DNA of 64,000 nucleotides from Luteibacter yeojuensis (GTDB lineage Bacteria; Pseudomonadota; Gammaproteobacteria; Xanthomonadales; Rhodanobacteraceae): positions 2,418,001 through 2,482,000 of the forward strand of contig NZ_JAAQTL010000001.1 of NCBI RefSeq assembly GCF_011742875.1, read 5' to 3'. This document shows, one piece after another, positions 10,270-18,186 of the stretch (position 1 is its first letter; the number at the start of each line of letters is the position of its first letter). A program made the position numbers and the translations under genes. The notes below the pieces were generated by a model. The model did not search any database and was not told the DNA's origin. It worked only from the letters and a program-made list of their open reading frames with translations.

Positions 10270-10950
10270 ATGGGTCGTGTACTTTCGCTGTCCATCGCCG
10301 CCGGGCTCGCGCTGACCGCGGGCGCGGTCATGGCGCAGTCGCGGACCGTCTCCACGGCCGATATGCCGAAGCCGGGCGTCAGCTATATCTCGGGCCCGAC
10401 CGCGCCAGTCCGGAAGGAAACGGTCACCACCGGCACGCTGCCCCAACCGGCCCGCCTTTACGTCGGCGGCCAGGTATCCGTGGGTGGCGGCTACCAGGGT
10501 CGTGCCGACGACGGCTACGGCGGTTCCGTGGCCGAAGGCGGCTACTACTACGGCGACGGCTGGAACGATCGCGACCGGCGTGACGGGCGCGACCGCGATC
10601 ACGGCCGGCCGGGACACGACCACGATCACGACGGCCACGATGGGCACGGTGGCGGCCACGACCACGACGGAGGGCGCGGCGAATCGCTTAGCCTTGCCGC
10701 CGGCAGCGCCGGCAACACTTCCGCCAGCGGCGCCGGGGTGAAGCTTGCTCCGCAACGGCAGCCGGACCGGCGCGATCGCCATCGGGGCTGGGACCGTGGC
10801 TATGACGGAACGCCTCCCGTGCCACCGGGAACCGGATTCACGAACAGCCGGGCGCCGCAACCCGGCACGGGCATGGGATCGGGCAACCAGCCCGGCACCG
10901 GTATTCCGACGCGAAGCGGCGATGGCGGCTGGCGCGGGCATGGGCGCTGA
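10270..10950 (+). CDS. Secreted His/Asp/Gly-rich protein of unknown function
   Basis: 226 residues. A signal peptide is evident (MGRVLSLSIAAGLALTAGAVMAQ). The mature protein is low in complexity. A Gly/Tyr stretch (about residues 70-100) is followed by a His/Asp-rich run with HDHDHDGHDGHGGGHDHDGG around residue 120, and then a Pro/Gly tail with the repeated pattern PGTG. The His/Asp run could bind divalent metals such as Zn or Ni, which is inference only. I recognise no family. It precedes thiS by 25 nt on the same strand, but no functional link is evident. Confidence 0.75.
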   Translation: MGRVLSLSIAAGLALTAGAVMAQSRTVSTADMPKPGVSYISGPTAPVRKETVTTGTLPQPARLYVGGQVSVGGGYQGRADDGYGGSVAEGGYYYGDGWNDRDRRDGRDRDHGRPGHDHDHDGHDGHGGGHDHDGGRGESLSLAAGSAGNTSASGAGVKLAPQRQPDRRDRHRGWDRGYDGTPPVPPGTGFTNSRAPQPGTGMGSGNQPGTGIPTRSGDGGWRGHGR

Positions 10951-10975
10951 GCTCCGGGGCCGGTAGAATGGGCGG

Positions 10976-11176
10976 ATGCTGATAACGCTCAACGGTGATG
11001 CGCGCGAATGCGCGTCCGGCACTTCCGTGTCCGCCCTGCTCGACGCCGCCGGTTATGCCGGCAAGCGGGTGGCCGTGGAGGTGAACCTCGAGATCGTGCC
11101 GCGCAGCGCGCACGCGACGCACCTGCTCGCCGAGGGCGACCGGGTGGAGATCGTCCACGCCATCGGCGGCGGCTGA
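10976..11176 (+). CDS. thiS: Sulfur carrier protein ThiS
   Basis: 66 residues, a ubiquitin-like sulfur carrier. It begins [20 protein letters not shown] and ends HAIGGG with the C-terminal Gly-Gly that is adenylated and thiocarboxylated to deliver sulfur to ThiG. Length is typical. It is followed 27 nt later by thiG, the usual pair. There is no TPP riboswitch in the short upstream gap. Confidence 0.95.
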   Translation: MLITLNGDARECASGTSVSALLDAAGYAGKRVAVEVNLEIVPRSAHATHLLAEGDRVEIVHAIGGG

Positions 11177-11203
11177 CGCCGCGGCCCCGACGGAAAGCCC
11201 CCC

Positions 11204-12004
11204 ATGAACCACTTCGATCCCGCCGCCGACGACCTCCTCACCGTCGCCGGCCGCACGTTCCATTCGCGCCTGCTCACCGGCACCGGCAAGTACAAGGATT
11301 TCGACGAGACCCGTCGCGCCACCGACGCGGCCGGCGCACAGATCGTGACCCTCGCCATCCGCCGCGTGAACATCGGGCAGGACGCCAGCCAGCCGAACCT
11401 GCTCGATGCGCTGCCGCCCGAGCGATACACCCTGCTGCCGAACACGGCCGGTTGCTACACCGCCGACGACGCCGTGCGCACCTGCCGCCTCGCCCGCGAA
11501 CTGCTCGACGGCCACAACCTCGTGAAGCTGGAAGTACTGGGCGACGAGCGCACGCTTTACCCGGACGTGGTGCAGACCCTCGTCGCGGCCGAGAAGCTCG
11601 TGGCCGACGGCTTCGACGTCATGGTCTACACCTCCGACGACCCGATCCTGGCCCGCCGCCTGGAGGAGATCGGCTGTGCCGCGATCATGCCGCTGGCCGC
11701 GCCGATCGGTTCGGGCCTGGGCATCCAGAACCGCTACAACCTGCTCGAGATCGTCGAGAACGCGAAGGTGCCGGTCATCGTCGACGCAGGCGTGGGTACC
11801 GCCTCGGACGCCGCCATCGCCATGGAACTCGGCTGCGACGGCGTGCTGATGAACACGGCCATCGCGGGCGCGAAGGATCCCGTGCTGATGGCGCATGCGA
11901 TGAAGCTGGCCGTCGAAGCGGGCCGCGCGGCGTTCCGCGCCGGCCGCATCCCGCGCAAACGCTTCGCCTCGGCCTCGAGCCCGGTCGACGGGCTGGTCGG
12001 CTGA
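11204..12004 (+). CDS. thiG: Thiazole synthase ThiG
   Basis: 266 residues. The enzyme forms thiazole phosphate from deoxyxylulose phosphate, dehydroglycine and ThiS-thiocarboxylate. Visible landmarks are [15 protein letters not shown] near residue 20, VKLEVLGDE (the Schiff-base Lys region), and the phosphate-binding [21 protein letters not shown] near residue 195. Its stop lies 2 nt before the trmB start, so the two are probably cotranscribed. Confidence 0.97.
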   Translation: MNHFDPAADDLLTVAGRTFHSRLLTGTGKYKDFDETRRATDAAGAQIVTLAIRRVNIGQDASQPNLLDALPPERYTLLPNTAGCYTADDAVRTCRLARELLDGHNLVKLEVLGDERTLYPDVVQTLVAAEKLVADGFDVMVYTSDDPILARRLEEIGCAAIMPLAAPIGSGLGIQNRYNLLEIVENAKVPVIVDAGVGTASDAAIAMELGCDGVLMNTAIAGAKDPVLMAHAMKLAVEAGRAAFRAGRIPRKRFASASSPVDGLVG

Positions 12005-12006
12005 CC

Positions 12007-12720
12007 ATGGCCCACGACAACGACAAGGCCGGAGACGCCCCGCTGCACCGCCGCATCCGCAGCTTCGTGCTGCGCGAGGGCCGGATGACCCCGGCCCAGC
12101 AACGCGCGTTCGACGAGCACTGGGAACGTTTCGGGCTCGACTACACCGGCACCGAACGCGACCTGGACGCCACCTTCGGCCGCACCGCGCCGCGCGTGCT
12201 CGAGATCGGCTTCGGAAACGGCGAGGCGCTGGCCTGGGCCAGCGAGCACGACCTCGCGCGCGACTACATCGGCGTGGAAGTGCACGGCCCGGGCGTCGGC
12301 CGCCTCATGAATGCCCTGGCCGCGCGCGAGGCGACGAACGTGCGCCTCTACAAGCACGATGCCGTGGAGGTCCTCGAGCATGAGATACCGCCGGGCAGCC
12401 TGTCGGAGGTCCGCATCTGGTTCCCGGACCCCTGGCACAAGAAACGGCACAACAAGCGCCGCCTGGTCCAGCCGGCCTTCGTCGACCTGCTTGCCTCGCG
12501 GATGGCGCCGGGCGGCCTGCTCCACCTCGCCACGGACTGGGAGGCCTACGCCGAGCACATGCGCGAGACGATGGAGGCGGCGCCGGGATGGCGCAATCGC
12601 GTGGGCCCGGGCCAGTCGGCCGAGCGCCCCGCGTGGCGGATCGAAACCCACTTCGAGCGTCGCGGCACGCGGCTCGGCCATGGCGTCTGGGATTTCCTCT
12701 ACGAGTGGCACGGCGCCTGA
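12007..12720 (+). CDS. trmB: tRNA (guanine46-N7)-methyltransferase TrmB
   Basis: 237 residues. The SAM-binding motif [14 protein letters not shown] lies near residue 70, and the family signature [20 protein letters not shown] near residue 138 includes the catalytic Asp. DWEAYAEHM and the terminal [13 protein letters not shown] are typical. It modifies G46 of tRNA in the cytoplasm. The start is ATG 12007, immediately after thiG; a longer upstream frame runs through thiG out of phase and is not coding. A repeat element follows the stop. Confidence 0.97.
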   Translation: MAHDNDKAGDAPLHRRIRSFVLREGRMTPAQQRAFDEHWERFGLDYTGTERDLDATFGRTAPRVLEIGFGNGEALAWASEHDLARDYIGVEVHGPGVGRLMNALAAREATNVRLYKHDAVEVLEHEIPPGSLSEVRIWFPDPWHKKRHNKRRLVQPAFVDLLASRMAPGGLLHLATDWEAYAEHMRETMEAAPGWRNRVGPGQSAERPAWRIETHFERRGTRLGHGVWDFLYEWHGA

Positions 12721-12734
12721 AGCTCTCCGCTTTC

Positions 12735-12821
12735 CTGTAGGAGCCGCTATAGCGGCGAGAAGCCGACGAAGCGATGAAGCGGCGCGAAAGGTTCCCCTCG
12801 CCGCTATAGCGGCTCTTACAG
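12735..12821. repeat. REP-like palindrome, GTAGGAGC class, copy A
   Basis: 87 bp. The left arm is TGTAGGAGCCGCTATAGCGG and the right arm is its inverse ending GCTCTTACAG. Each arm contains the smaller hairpin CCGCTATAGCGG. The GTAG that precedes the hairpin is the tetranucleotide seen at REP elements recognised by RAYT transposases. Related copies are at 14791, 31751 and 33511. It lies between trmB and the SLC13 gene and could form a strong mRNA 3' hairpin. Confidence 0.88.
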
Positions 12822-12861
12822 AAATGCGGCACGGCTTCAGCCCTTGTCCACACCCAACGCG

Positions 12862-12867
12862 TATACT
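12862..12867 (+). promoter_or_regulatory. Candidate -10 box of the SLC13-type permease gene
   Basis: TATACT lies about 75 nt before the chosen GTG start. No convincing -35 is seen. It matters because it would put the transcript start downstream of the alternative TTG start at 12844. Confidence 0.35.
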
Positions 12868-12942
12868 CCTGCGGCAACATCCCAGCCCTGGCAAGACCAT
12901 GCCACCGCACGCTCCAACCGACCGGACCCGGATAGCCGGCTA

Positions 12943-14784
12943 GTGGCACTCACACTCACTCCCGAAATGATCCTCGTGCTGGGCCTGGTGGGCTTCACCA
13001 TGCTCATGCTCGTTCTGGAGTGGATCCGGGCCGACATGGTCGCCCTGCTCGTCGTGGTCACGATCGGCCTCACCGGCCTGATCCCCGGCGACCAGGTGTT
13101 CAACGGTTTCGCCGGCAACGCCGTCATCGCGATCATCGCCATCATGATCATGGGCGCCGGCCTCGATCGCGCCGGCGTGCTCAACCTCACCGCCGCCTTC
13201 GTCATGCGCATGGCCCGCGGCATGGAATCGCGCCTGGGCGTGGTCGTGAACAGCGTCACCAGCCTCTTCAGCGCGGTGATCCCCAGCCAGGCGCTGGCCG
13301 CGTTGATGATCCCCGTGACCAGCCGCCTGTCGGCCCGCACCGGCGTGCCGATGTCGCGCCTGCTGCTGCCGATGGCCTTCTGCATCCTCACGGCGACCAA
13401 CACCACGCTGATCGCCAACTCGCCGCTGATCGTCCTCAACGACCTGATCGCCAGCGCGAACAGCAACCTGCCCCCGGGCGCGCACACGATCCCGAAGTTC
13501 GGCCTTTTCAGCGTCACGCCGGTCGGCCTCGTGCTGGCCGTCGCGGGCGTGGCCTTCTTCTACCTGTTCACCCGCAAGCTGTTGCCCGAGCGCGAGGACG
13601 ACCGCCTCAAGGTCACCCCGGGTCGTACCGAGAGCTACTTCGCCGACACGTACGGCATCGTGGGCGAGACGGCCGAGCTGACGGTCACCGCGGAAAGCCC
13701 GCTGGTGGGCATGAGCATCGGCGAGGTGGAGCAGCTGCACGGCGCCCCGCTCATCCTGGCGATCAAGAACGGCAACGAGAGCCGCGTGGCTCCCCCTTCG
13801 GACCAGATGATCTGGGTCGGCACGGTGCTCGGCGTGCTCGCGCCGCGCGACGCGATCATGTCCTTCGCGAACAATCAGCTGTGCCGCGTATCGATGCGCA
13901 TGCGCCAGCTGGGCGAGCAGTTCAACACGACGCGCGCGGGTATTTCCGAGGCGGTGATACCGCCGAGTTCGCGCTTCATAAAGCAGAGCGTGGGCGACCT
14001 GCGCCTGCGCAAGCGCTTCGGCATTTCCGTGCTGGCGGTGAACCGCGGCGACGAAGTGTTCCGCGAAGACGTGCGCGCGGTGACCCTGCGCGCCGGCGAC
14101 ACCCTCGTGCTGCACAGCAAGTGGCGCGACCTCATGCTGGCGGAGGAGGATCGCGACATCGTCGTGGTCACCGACATCCCCAAGGAAGAACAGCGCCCCG
14201 GCAAGATCTGGCAGGCCGTGGGCTTCTTCGTGCTGGCGAAGTGCCTCGCCCTCTTCACCCACCTCGACCTCTCGGTGGCGATGATGACGGGCGCCGTAGG
14301 CATGCTGCTCACCGGCGTGCTGAACATGGACGAGGCCTATAAGGCCATCAACTGGAAGACCATCTTCGTCACCGCCTGCCTCATTCCGCTGGGCTGGTCG
14401 ATGGATTCGACCGGCACCGCCTCGTGGATCGCGCAGGAAGTGCTTCAGGTCCTCGGCCATGCGCCGCAATGGACACTGCAGCTGTCGATCGCGGTGCTCA
14501 CGCTGATCTTCTCGCAGGTGATGTCGAACGTGGGCGCCACGGTGATGATGGTGCCCATCGCGATCAGCGTCGCCGTCACCACCGGCGGCAATCCGTCGGC
14601 TTATGCGCTGATCGTGGCGGTCTCGTCGTCCAACACCTTCCTGCTGCCCTCGGGGCATGCGGCATTGATGATGGTGGCCGGTCCCGGCGGCTACCGCTCC
14701 CGGGATTTCCTGCGCGTGGGGCTGCCACTGACGATCCTGATCCTGACGTTGACCTTGGTCACGATCAATTTGATGTACCGCTGA
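12943..14784 (+). CDS. SLC13/DASS-type permease with two internal TrkA-C domains
   Basis: 613 residues from GTG 12943. The N-terminal half has helices typical of the divalent anion:sodium symporter/ArsB fold (VALLVVVTIGLTGLIPGDQVF; FCILTATNTTLIANSPLIVL near residue 150). Two RCK_C/TrkA-C domains follow (about residues 225-300 and 315-395, the second with SVGDLRLRKRFGISVLAVNR), then the second membrane half with FSQVMSNVGATVMMVPIA and SSSNTFLLPSGHAAL. The family carries dicarboxylates, sulfate or similar anions; the substrate is not readable. A TTG at 12844 is also in frame, but a -10-like TATACT lies downstream of it. The start is therefore uncertain. Confidence 0.87.
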   Translation: MALTLTPEMILVLGLVGFTMLMLVLEWIRADMVALLVVVTIGLTGLIPGDQVFNGFAGNAVIAIIAIMIMGAGLDRAGVLNLTAAFVMRMARGMESRLGVVVNSVTSLFSAVIPSQALAALMIPVTSRLSARTGVPMSRLLLPMAFCILTATNTTLIANSPLIVLNDLIASANSNLPPGAHTIPKFGLFSVTPVGLVLAVAGVAFFYLFTRKLLPEREDDRLKVTPGRTESYFADTYGIVGETAELTVTAESPLVGMSIGEVEQLHGAPLILAIKNGNESRVAPPSDQMIWVGTVLGVLAPRDAIMSFANNQLCRVSMRMRQLGEQFNTTRAGISEAVIPPSSRFIKQSVGDLRLRKRFGISVLAVNRGDEVFREDVRAVTLRAGDTLVLHSKWRDLMLAEEDRDIVVVTDIPKEEQRPGKIWQAVGFFVLAKCLALFTHLDLSVAMMTGAVGMLLTGVLNMDEAYKAINWKTIFVTACLIPLGWSMDSTGTASWIAQEVLQVLGHAPQWTLQLSIAVLTLIFSQVMSNVGATVMMVPIAISVAVTTGGNPSAYALIVAVSSSNTFLLPSGHAALMMVAGPGGYRSRDFLRVGLPLTILILTLTLVTINLMYR

Positions 14785-14790
14785 AGAACT

Positions 14791-14875
14791 CTGTAGGAGC
14801 CGCTATAGCGGCGAGAAGCCAACGGAGCGATGACGCGGCAAGGTAAGTTCCCTCGCCGCTATAGCGGCTCCTACA
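14791..14875. repeat. REP-like palindrome, GTAGGAGC class, copy B
   Basis: 85 bp, starting CTGTAGGAGCCGCTATAGCG 6 nt after the permease stop and ending CGGCTCCTACA. It has the same orientation and architecture as copy A, with the inner sequence GAAGCCAACGGAGCG. It sits between convergent genes, so it may serve as a bidirectional 3' hairpin. Confidence 0.88.
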
Positions 14876-14897
14876 ACAGACTTCCCGAAACGTCTTA

Positions 14898-15239
14898 TCA
14901 AGCGAGCCGCACAATTCCGTCGGCCACCGCCACCGGCACACCACGCAACCTGTCGCCACGACAAGGCCCGGCCGTGCAATCGCCGCTCTCGGCCGTGAAG
15001 GTGGCCCCGTGGGCCGCGCAGATGATCTGCCCGCCACGGACCAGGAACTTGCCGGGGACGTAATCCAGTCGCCGCCCCGCATGCGGGCAGACATTGAAGT
15101 AGGCCCGGGCCTCGTCTCCGTGGCGGTAGACCAGCAGCGACTCCACCTCCCCGTTGACCAGGGCTTCGACTTCGATGGCGTTGCCGTCGGGGATATCCGC
15201 CAGCAGGCAGAGAGAGGGCGATTCGGTGATGGGCGTCAT
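14898..15239 (-). CDS. Small Rieske [2Fe-2S] ferredoxin-like protein
   Basis: 113 residues, a single Rieske domain. The cluster ligands are Cys and His in NVCPHAGRRLD (about residue 50) and in IICAAHGATF (about residue 75), matching CxH...CxxH. There is no signal peptide or membrane helix, so it is a soluble cytoplasmic Rieske protein of the NirD/biphenyl-dioxygenase-ferredoxin group. The partner oxidoreductase is not adjacent. It is monocistronic and convergent with the permease gene across repeat B. Confidence 0.9.
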   Translation of the reverse strand: MTPITESPSLCLLADIPDGNAIEVEALVNGEVESLLVYRHGDEARAYFNVCPHAGRRLDYVPGKFLVRGGQIICAAHGATFTAESGDCTAGPCRGDRLRGVPVAVADGIVRLA

Positions 15240-15321
15240 GGCACTTGTCTATGGGGGCCGGATGCCCCAAGGTACAGGGGCTCAGATGCATGTCATTGTG
15301 CCATATACGGATTTTTAACCA

Positions 15322-15600
15322 ATGCGCCTCGTTTTCCCGCCCATCCGCCGCTCGCGCAACCCTCTCGTCCGCGCCTTGTCGCTGGTGCTGGGCCTCGCCG
15401 TGGTGGGCGTGCTTCTTCTCTTCGGCGTGGTCGTGCTCGGGGTGCTGTTCGCCGGCGGACTGGTCTTTCTGGCGGTACGCCAGTGGAAGCTGTCCCGTGG
15501 CCAGGTGGCGGGCGCCGCAGAGGCGGCGCCGAAGGATCCCGAAGTCCTGGAAGGCGAGTTCGTCGTTATCCGCCAGGGCCGCCCGGTCCATCACCACTGA
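15322..15600 (+). CDS. Small membrane protein of unknown function
   Basis: 92 residues. After a basic start (MRLVFPPIRRSRNPLVR) come two close hydrophobic stretches (about residues 18-38 and 40-52, ending GLVFLAVRQWKLSRGQ). A short soluble tail follows, DPEVLEGEFVVIRQGRPVHHH. No family is recognised, although the tail resembles short conserved proteins seen in Xanthomonadales genomes. It reads in the same direction as ada, 69 nt upstream of it. Confidence 0.7.
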   Translation: MRLVFPPIRRSRNPLVRALSLVLGLAVVGVLLLFGVVVLGVLFAGGLVFLAVRQWKLSRGQVAGAAEAAPKDPEVLEGEFVVIRQGRPVHHH

Positions 15601-15669
15601 TACCCGCAAGAAGCGGATGGTGACGGGCCCCGCCCCGTCCTACGCTGGTCTCCCATGAAGGAGGCCACC

Positions 15670-16548
15670 ATGAATTCCCAGGCTTGCGCCATGCGTCCCG
15701 CTGCCGACGATGCCCTTGAACGCGTGCGTGCCGCCCTCGAGCGCGGCGACGGCGCCACCGACCTCGCCAGCCTCGCCACCATCGCGGGATTGAGCCCGAC
15801 GCACCTCCAGCGGGCGTTCCGCCGCCGCTACGGCGTGAGCCCGGCCGAATACGCCCGTGCCCGCCGCTTCGGGCAGCTGCGCGAAGCCCTGCGCGAAGGT
15901 GCCGCCGTGACCGACGCGGTATATGAAGCCGGTTTCGGCTCCGGCAGCCGGGTCTACGAGGAAAGCGACCGCCGGCTCGGCATGACGCCGGCCAGCTATC
16001 GCGCCGGGGGCGCGGGTGCGTCGATCCGCTACACCACCACGAATACCCCATTGGGCCAGTTGCTCGTCGCCACCACGGCGAAGGGCATCTGTTCGGTCAC
16101 CCTCGGGGAGGGCGACGAGGAACTCGAGGCCCGCCTCGCCGCGGAGTTCCCCCTCGCCAGGCGCGCGCGCGTGGATGAGGGACGCGAGGAGTGGCTCGAT
16201 GCCGTGATCGGCCGGGTCGCCCACGAGCTGGGCTGGAGCGACCGCGGCGCGCCGGCCATGCCGCCGATCGACATCGCCGCCACGGCCTTCCAGTGGCGCG
16301 TCTGGGACGCCCTCACGCGCATCCCGCGCGGCGAGACGCTGAGTTACGGCGAGCTGGCCGCGAAGCTGGGCGTACCCAAGGCCGCGCGCGCGATCGGCCG
16401 CGCGTGCGGCAGCAACAAGCTGGCCTTGCTGGTGCCTTGCCACCGGATCATCCGCGAAGACGGAAGCCTCGGTGGATGGCGCTGGGGCCTGGATATCAAG
16501 CAGCAGCTGCTCGCCACCGAACGTGCCATGAAAGCCGCTCAAGGCTGA
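15670..16548 (+). CDS. ada: Short Ada: AraC-type HTH fused to O6-alkylguanine-DNA alkyltransferase
   Basis: 292 residues. An AraC helix-turn-helix (LASLATIAGLSPTHLQRAFRRRYG, then TDAVYEAGFGSGSRVYEE) occupies residues 30-110. The alkyltransferase follows, with ALTRIPRGETLSYGELAAKLG and acceptor Cys257 in LLVPCHRIIRE. The N-terminal zinc/methylphosphotriester domain of E. coli Ada is absent. AAGGAGG at 15658-15664 fixes the start at ATG 15670, not the in-frame ATG at 15655. It repairs O6-methylguanine; whether it still activates transcription, and in response to what, is unclear. Confidence 0.92.
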   Translation: MNSQACAMRPAADDALERVRAALERGDGATDLASLATIAGLSPTHLQRAFRRRYGVSPAEYARARRFGQLREALREGAAVTDAVYEAGFGSGSRVYEESDRRLGMTPASYRAGGAGASIRYTTTNTPLGQLLVATTAKGICSVTLGEGDEELEARLAAEFPLARRARVDEGREEWLDAVIGRVAHELGWSDRGAPAMPPIDIAATAFQWRVWDALTRIPRGETLSYGELAAKLGVPKAARAIGRACGSNKLALLVPCHRIIREDGSLGGWRWGLDIKQQLLATERAMKAAQG

Positions 16549-16641
16549 CCCCGAAACGTTTCGCTACCGCGCCCCATGCGACAACGATATCTTGCGGTGT
16601 CGTGCGGCATGAGGCCGCACGAACGACCCCGGATCCCCCGC

Positions 16642-17553
16642 ATGTCAGACGCCGCCTGTACGAACGCATCCTCCGCCTCTCCCGTCGCCGACCAGCGCTG
16701 GATGGTGCCGCTGTCCCTGTTCGCCCTGTACGTCATATGGGGCTCGACTTACCTGGGCATCCGCTATGCGCTGGTGAGCTATCCGCCCTTCACGCTGGCC
16801 GCGATCCGCTTCGCCATCGCCGGCGTGCTGCTGTTCGCCGTGCTGCGCTTCCGCGGCGAAGCCATGCCAACCGCGCGGCAGTGGAAGAACGCCGCCATCG
16901 TGGGCACGCTGCTCCTGGCTGGCGGCAACGGTCTGGTCTGCTTCGCCGAGCAGTCGGTGGGTTCGGGCATCGCCGCCGTGGCGGTGGCCAGCATGCCGCT
17001 GTTCGCGGCCGTGTTCAGCGGCATCTACGGCGAATGGCCTTCGCGCGGCGAAACCGCAGGCCTCCTGCTCGGCTTCCTCGGCGTGATCGTGCTCAACCTC
17101 GGCGCGGGCCTGGCCGGTTCGCCGCTGGGCGCCATCGCACTGATCGTCGCGGCGATGTCGTGGGCCTTCGGCTCCGTGTGGTCGAAACGGCAGGACATGC
17201 CCAAGGGCCCGATGAATACCGCTGCCCAGATGCTTTGCGCCAGCGTCTCGCTGGCGATCATCGCGTTCCTGCACGGCGAACGCGTTCCAGCCCACCCGGA
17301 AGCCGGCGCCACCGCCGCCCTCGCCTACCTCGTGGTGTTCGGCTCCATCATCGCCTTCAGCGCGTACCTCTACGTGCTGAAGACCGTGCGCCCCGCCCTC
17401 GCCACCAGCTATGCCTACGTCAATCCGCCGGTGGCGGTGCTGTTCGGTGTGGCTCTTGCCGGCGAGCATGTGGGCGGTTTCGATCTTGCCGGCATGGCGA
17501 TCATCCTGATCGGCGTCGGCATCATCACCATGATGCGTGTGCGGAAGACTTGA
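16642..17553 (+). CDS. EamA/DMT-family exporter (YedA-like)
   Basis: 303 residues and about 10 TM segments from the EamA duplication. TM1 reads FALYVIWGSTYLGIRYALVS; LAAIRFAIAGVLLF and FAEQSVGSGIAAVAVASMPL are typical. The second half has AATSYAYVNPPVAVLFGVAL-like sequence at residues 255-275, ending MAIILIGVGIITMMRVRK. DMT proteins of this type export amino acids or metabolites; no substrate can be assigned. ATG 16642 (MSDAACTNASS) is preferred to 16576 because the additional residues have no counterpart. Confidence 0.87.
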   Translation: MSDAACTNASSASPVADQRWMVPLSLFALYVIWGSTYLGIRYALVSYPPFTLAAIRFAIAGVLLFAVLRFRGEAMPTARQWKNAAIVGTLLLAGGNGLVCFAEQSVGSGIAAVAVASMPLFAAVFSGIYGEWPSRGETAGLLLGFLGVIVLNLGAGLAGSPLGAIALIVAAMSWAFGSVWSKRQDMPKGPMNTAAQMLCASVSLAIIAFLHGERVPAHPEAGATAALAYLVVFGSIIAFSAYLYVLKTVRPALATSYAYVNPPVAVLFGVALAGEHVGGFDLAGMAIILIGVGIITMMRVRKT

Positions 17554-17652
17554 GCCTGAGTGACGACCGACGTCCTGCCCACATCCGTGTGGCTCATCCG
17601 TTGGGTGCGACCGCCCCAGCGCCTGGCCCAAGGTGCGGTCGCACGCCAACTT

Positions 17653-18159
17653 CTACGACGTGGCACCGAGTTTGCGTGGACTGTCCAAGCTCCGGACTAC
17701 ATCCTGCCTGAGCAAATACAGGGAGACCGCCAATAGCACGAGGTCCTTCAGCAGGAACGCGGCATTTATGGACATCGCAGGGAATCCGCCTGCGCCTGGA
17801 TCCCAGCCGTCCGGCACGAAAGGAAGGATTGTCAGGGTGGAAATGAAGGTGGCGGTCGACCCGAGAGCTCCCAGCACGCCCAGCTTTTTGTTCCAGAAGC
17901 CGAGCAACAACAACGAGCCAAAGGTCCATTCGGCAGTACCAAGCAGAATCGACGTGCCGCGAATACCCAAGGCCGGGATTGTCCAGGAAATCAATGGCCC
18001 ATGCGCGATGAGTGGCGCGATGGCCATGATCTCGGACTCGAACCATTTGTCGTAGCCAAACCACGCGAAGATGACGACCATCGCGGCGCGCAGCATGTGG
18101 TAGTCCAGGTCCTTTTTCAGCAAGCCGGATTTCGAAATGATCTGCAGTAGCGCATTCAT
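17653..18159 (-). CDS. DUF417 (YkgB/RclC-like) inner-membrane protein
   Basis: 168 residues with four likely TM helices. FAWFGYDKWFESEIMAIAPL near residue 32, LGTAEWTFGSLLLLGFWNKK, the GWDPGAGGFPA loop and INAAFLLKDLVLLAV match the DUF417 pattern of E. coli RclC (YkgB), part of the reactive-chlorine resistance operon. It precedes an alkaline-looking intergenic end and lies 27 nt downstream of the SGNH hydrolase gene on the same strand, so they may be cotranscribed. An RclA-like flavoprotein lies 6 kb away. Base composition looks less GC-rich than the neighbouring EamA gene. Confidence 0.8.
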   Translation of the reverse strand: MNALLQIISKSGLLKKDLDYHMLRAAMVVIFAWFGYDKWFESEIMAIAPLIAHGPLISWTIPALGIRGTSILLGTAEWTFGSLLLLGFWNKKLGVLGALGSTATFISTLTILPFVPDGWDPGAGGFPAMSINAAFLLKDLVLLAVSLYLLRQDVVRSLDSPRKLGATS

Positions 18160-18186
18160 GAGTTGTCCTTGCCGAGCTGGCCCAGG

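Noticed and set aside
10951..10975. TPP riboswitch before thiS
   Set aside because: Only 25 nt separate thiS from the previous gene; there is no room and no THI-box sequence.
11008..12003. Long N-terminal extension of TrmB through thiG
   Set aside because: The extension is Arg/Pro-rich out-of-frame thiG; ATG 12007 gives the normal TrmB length.
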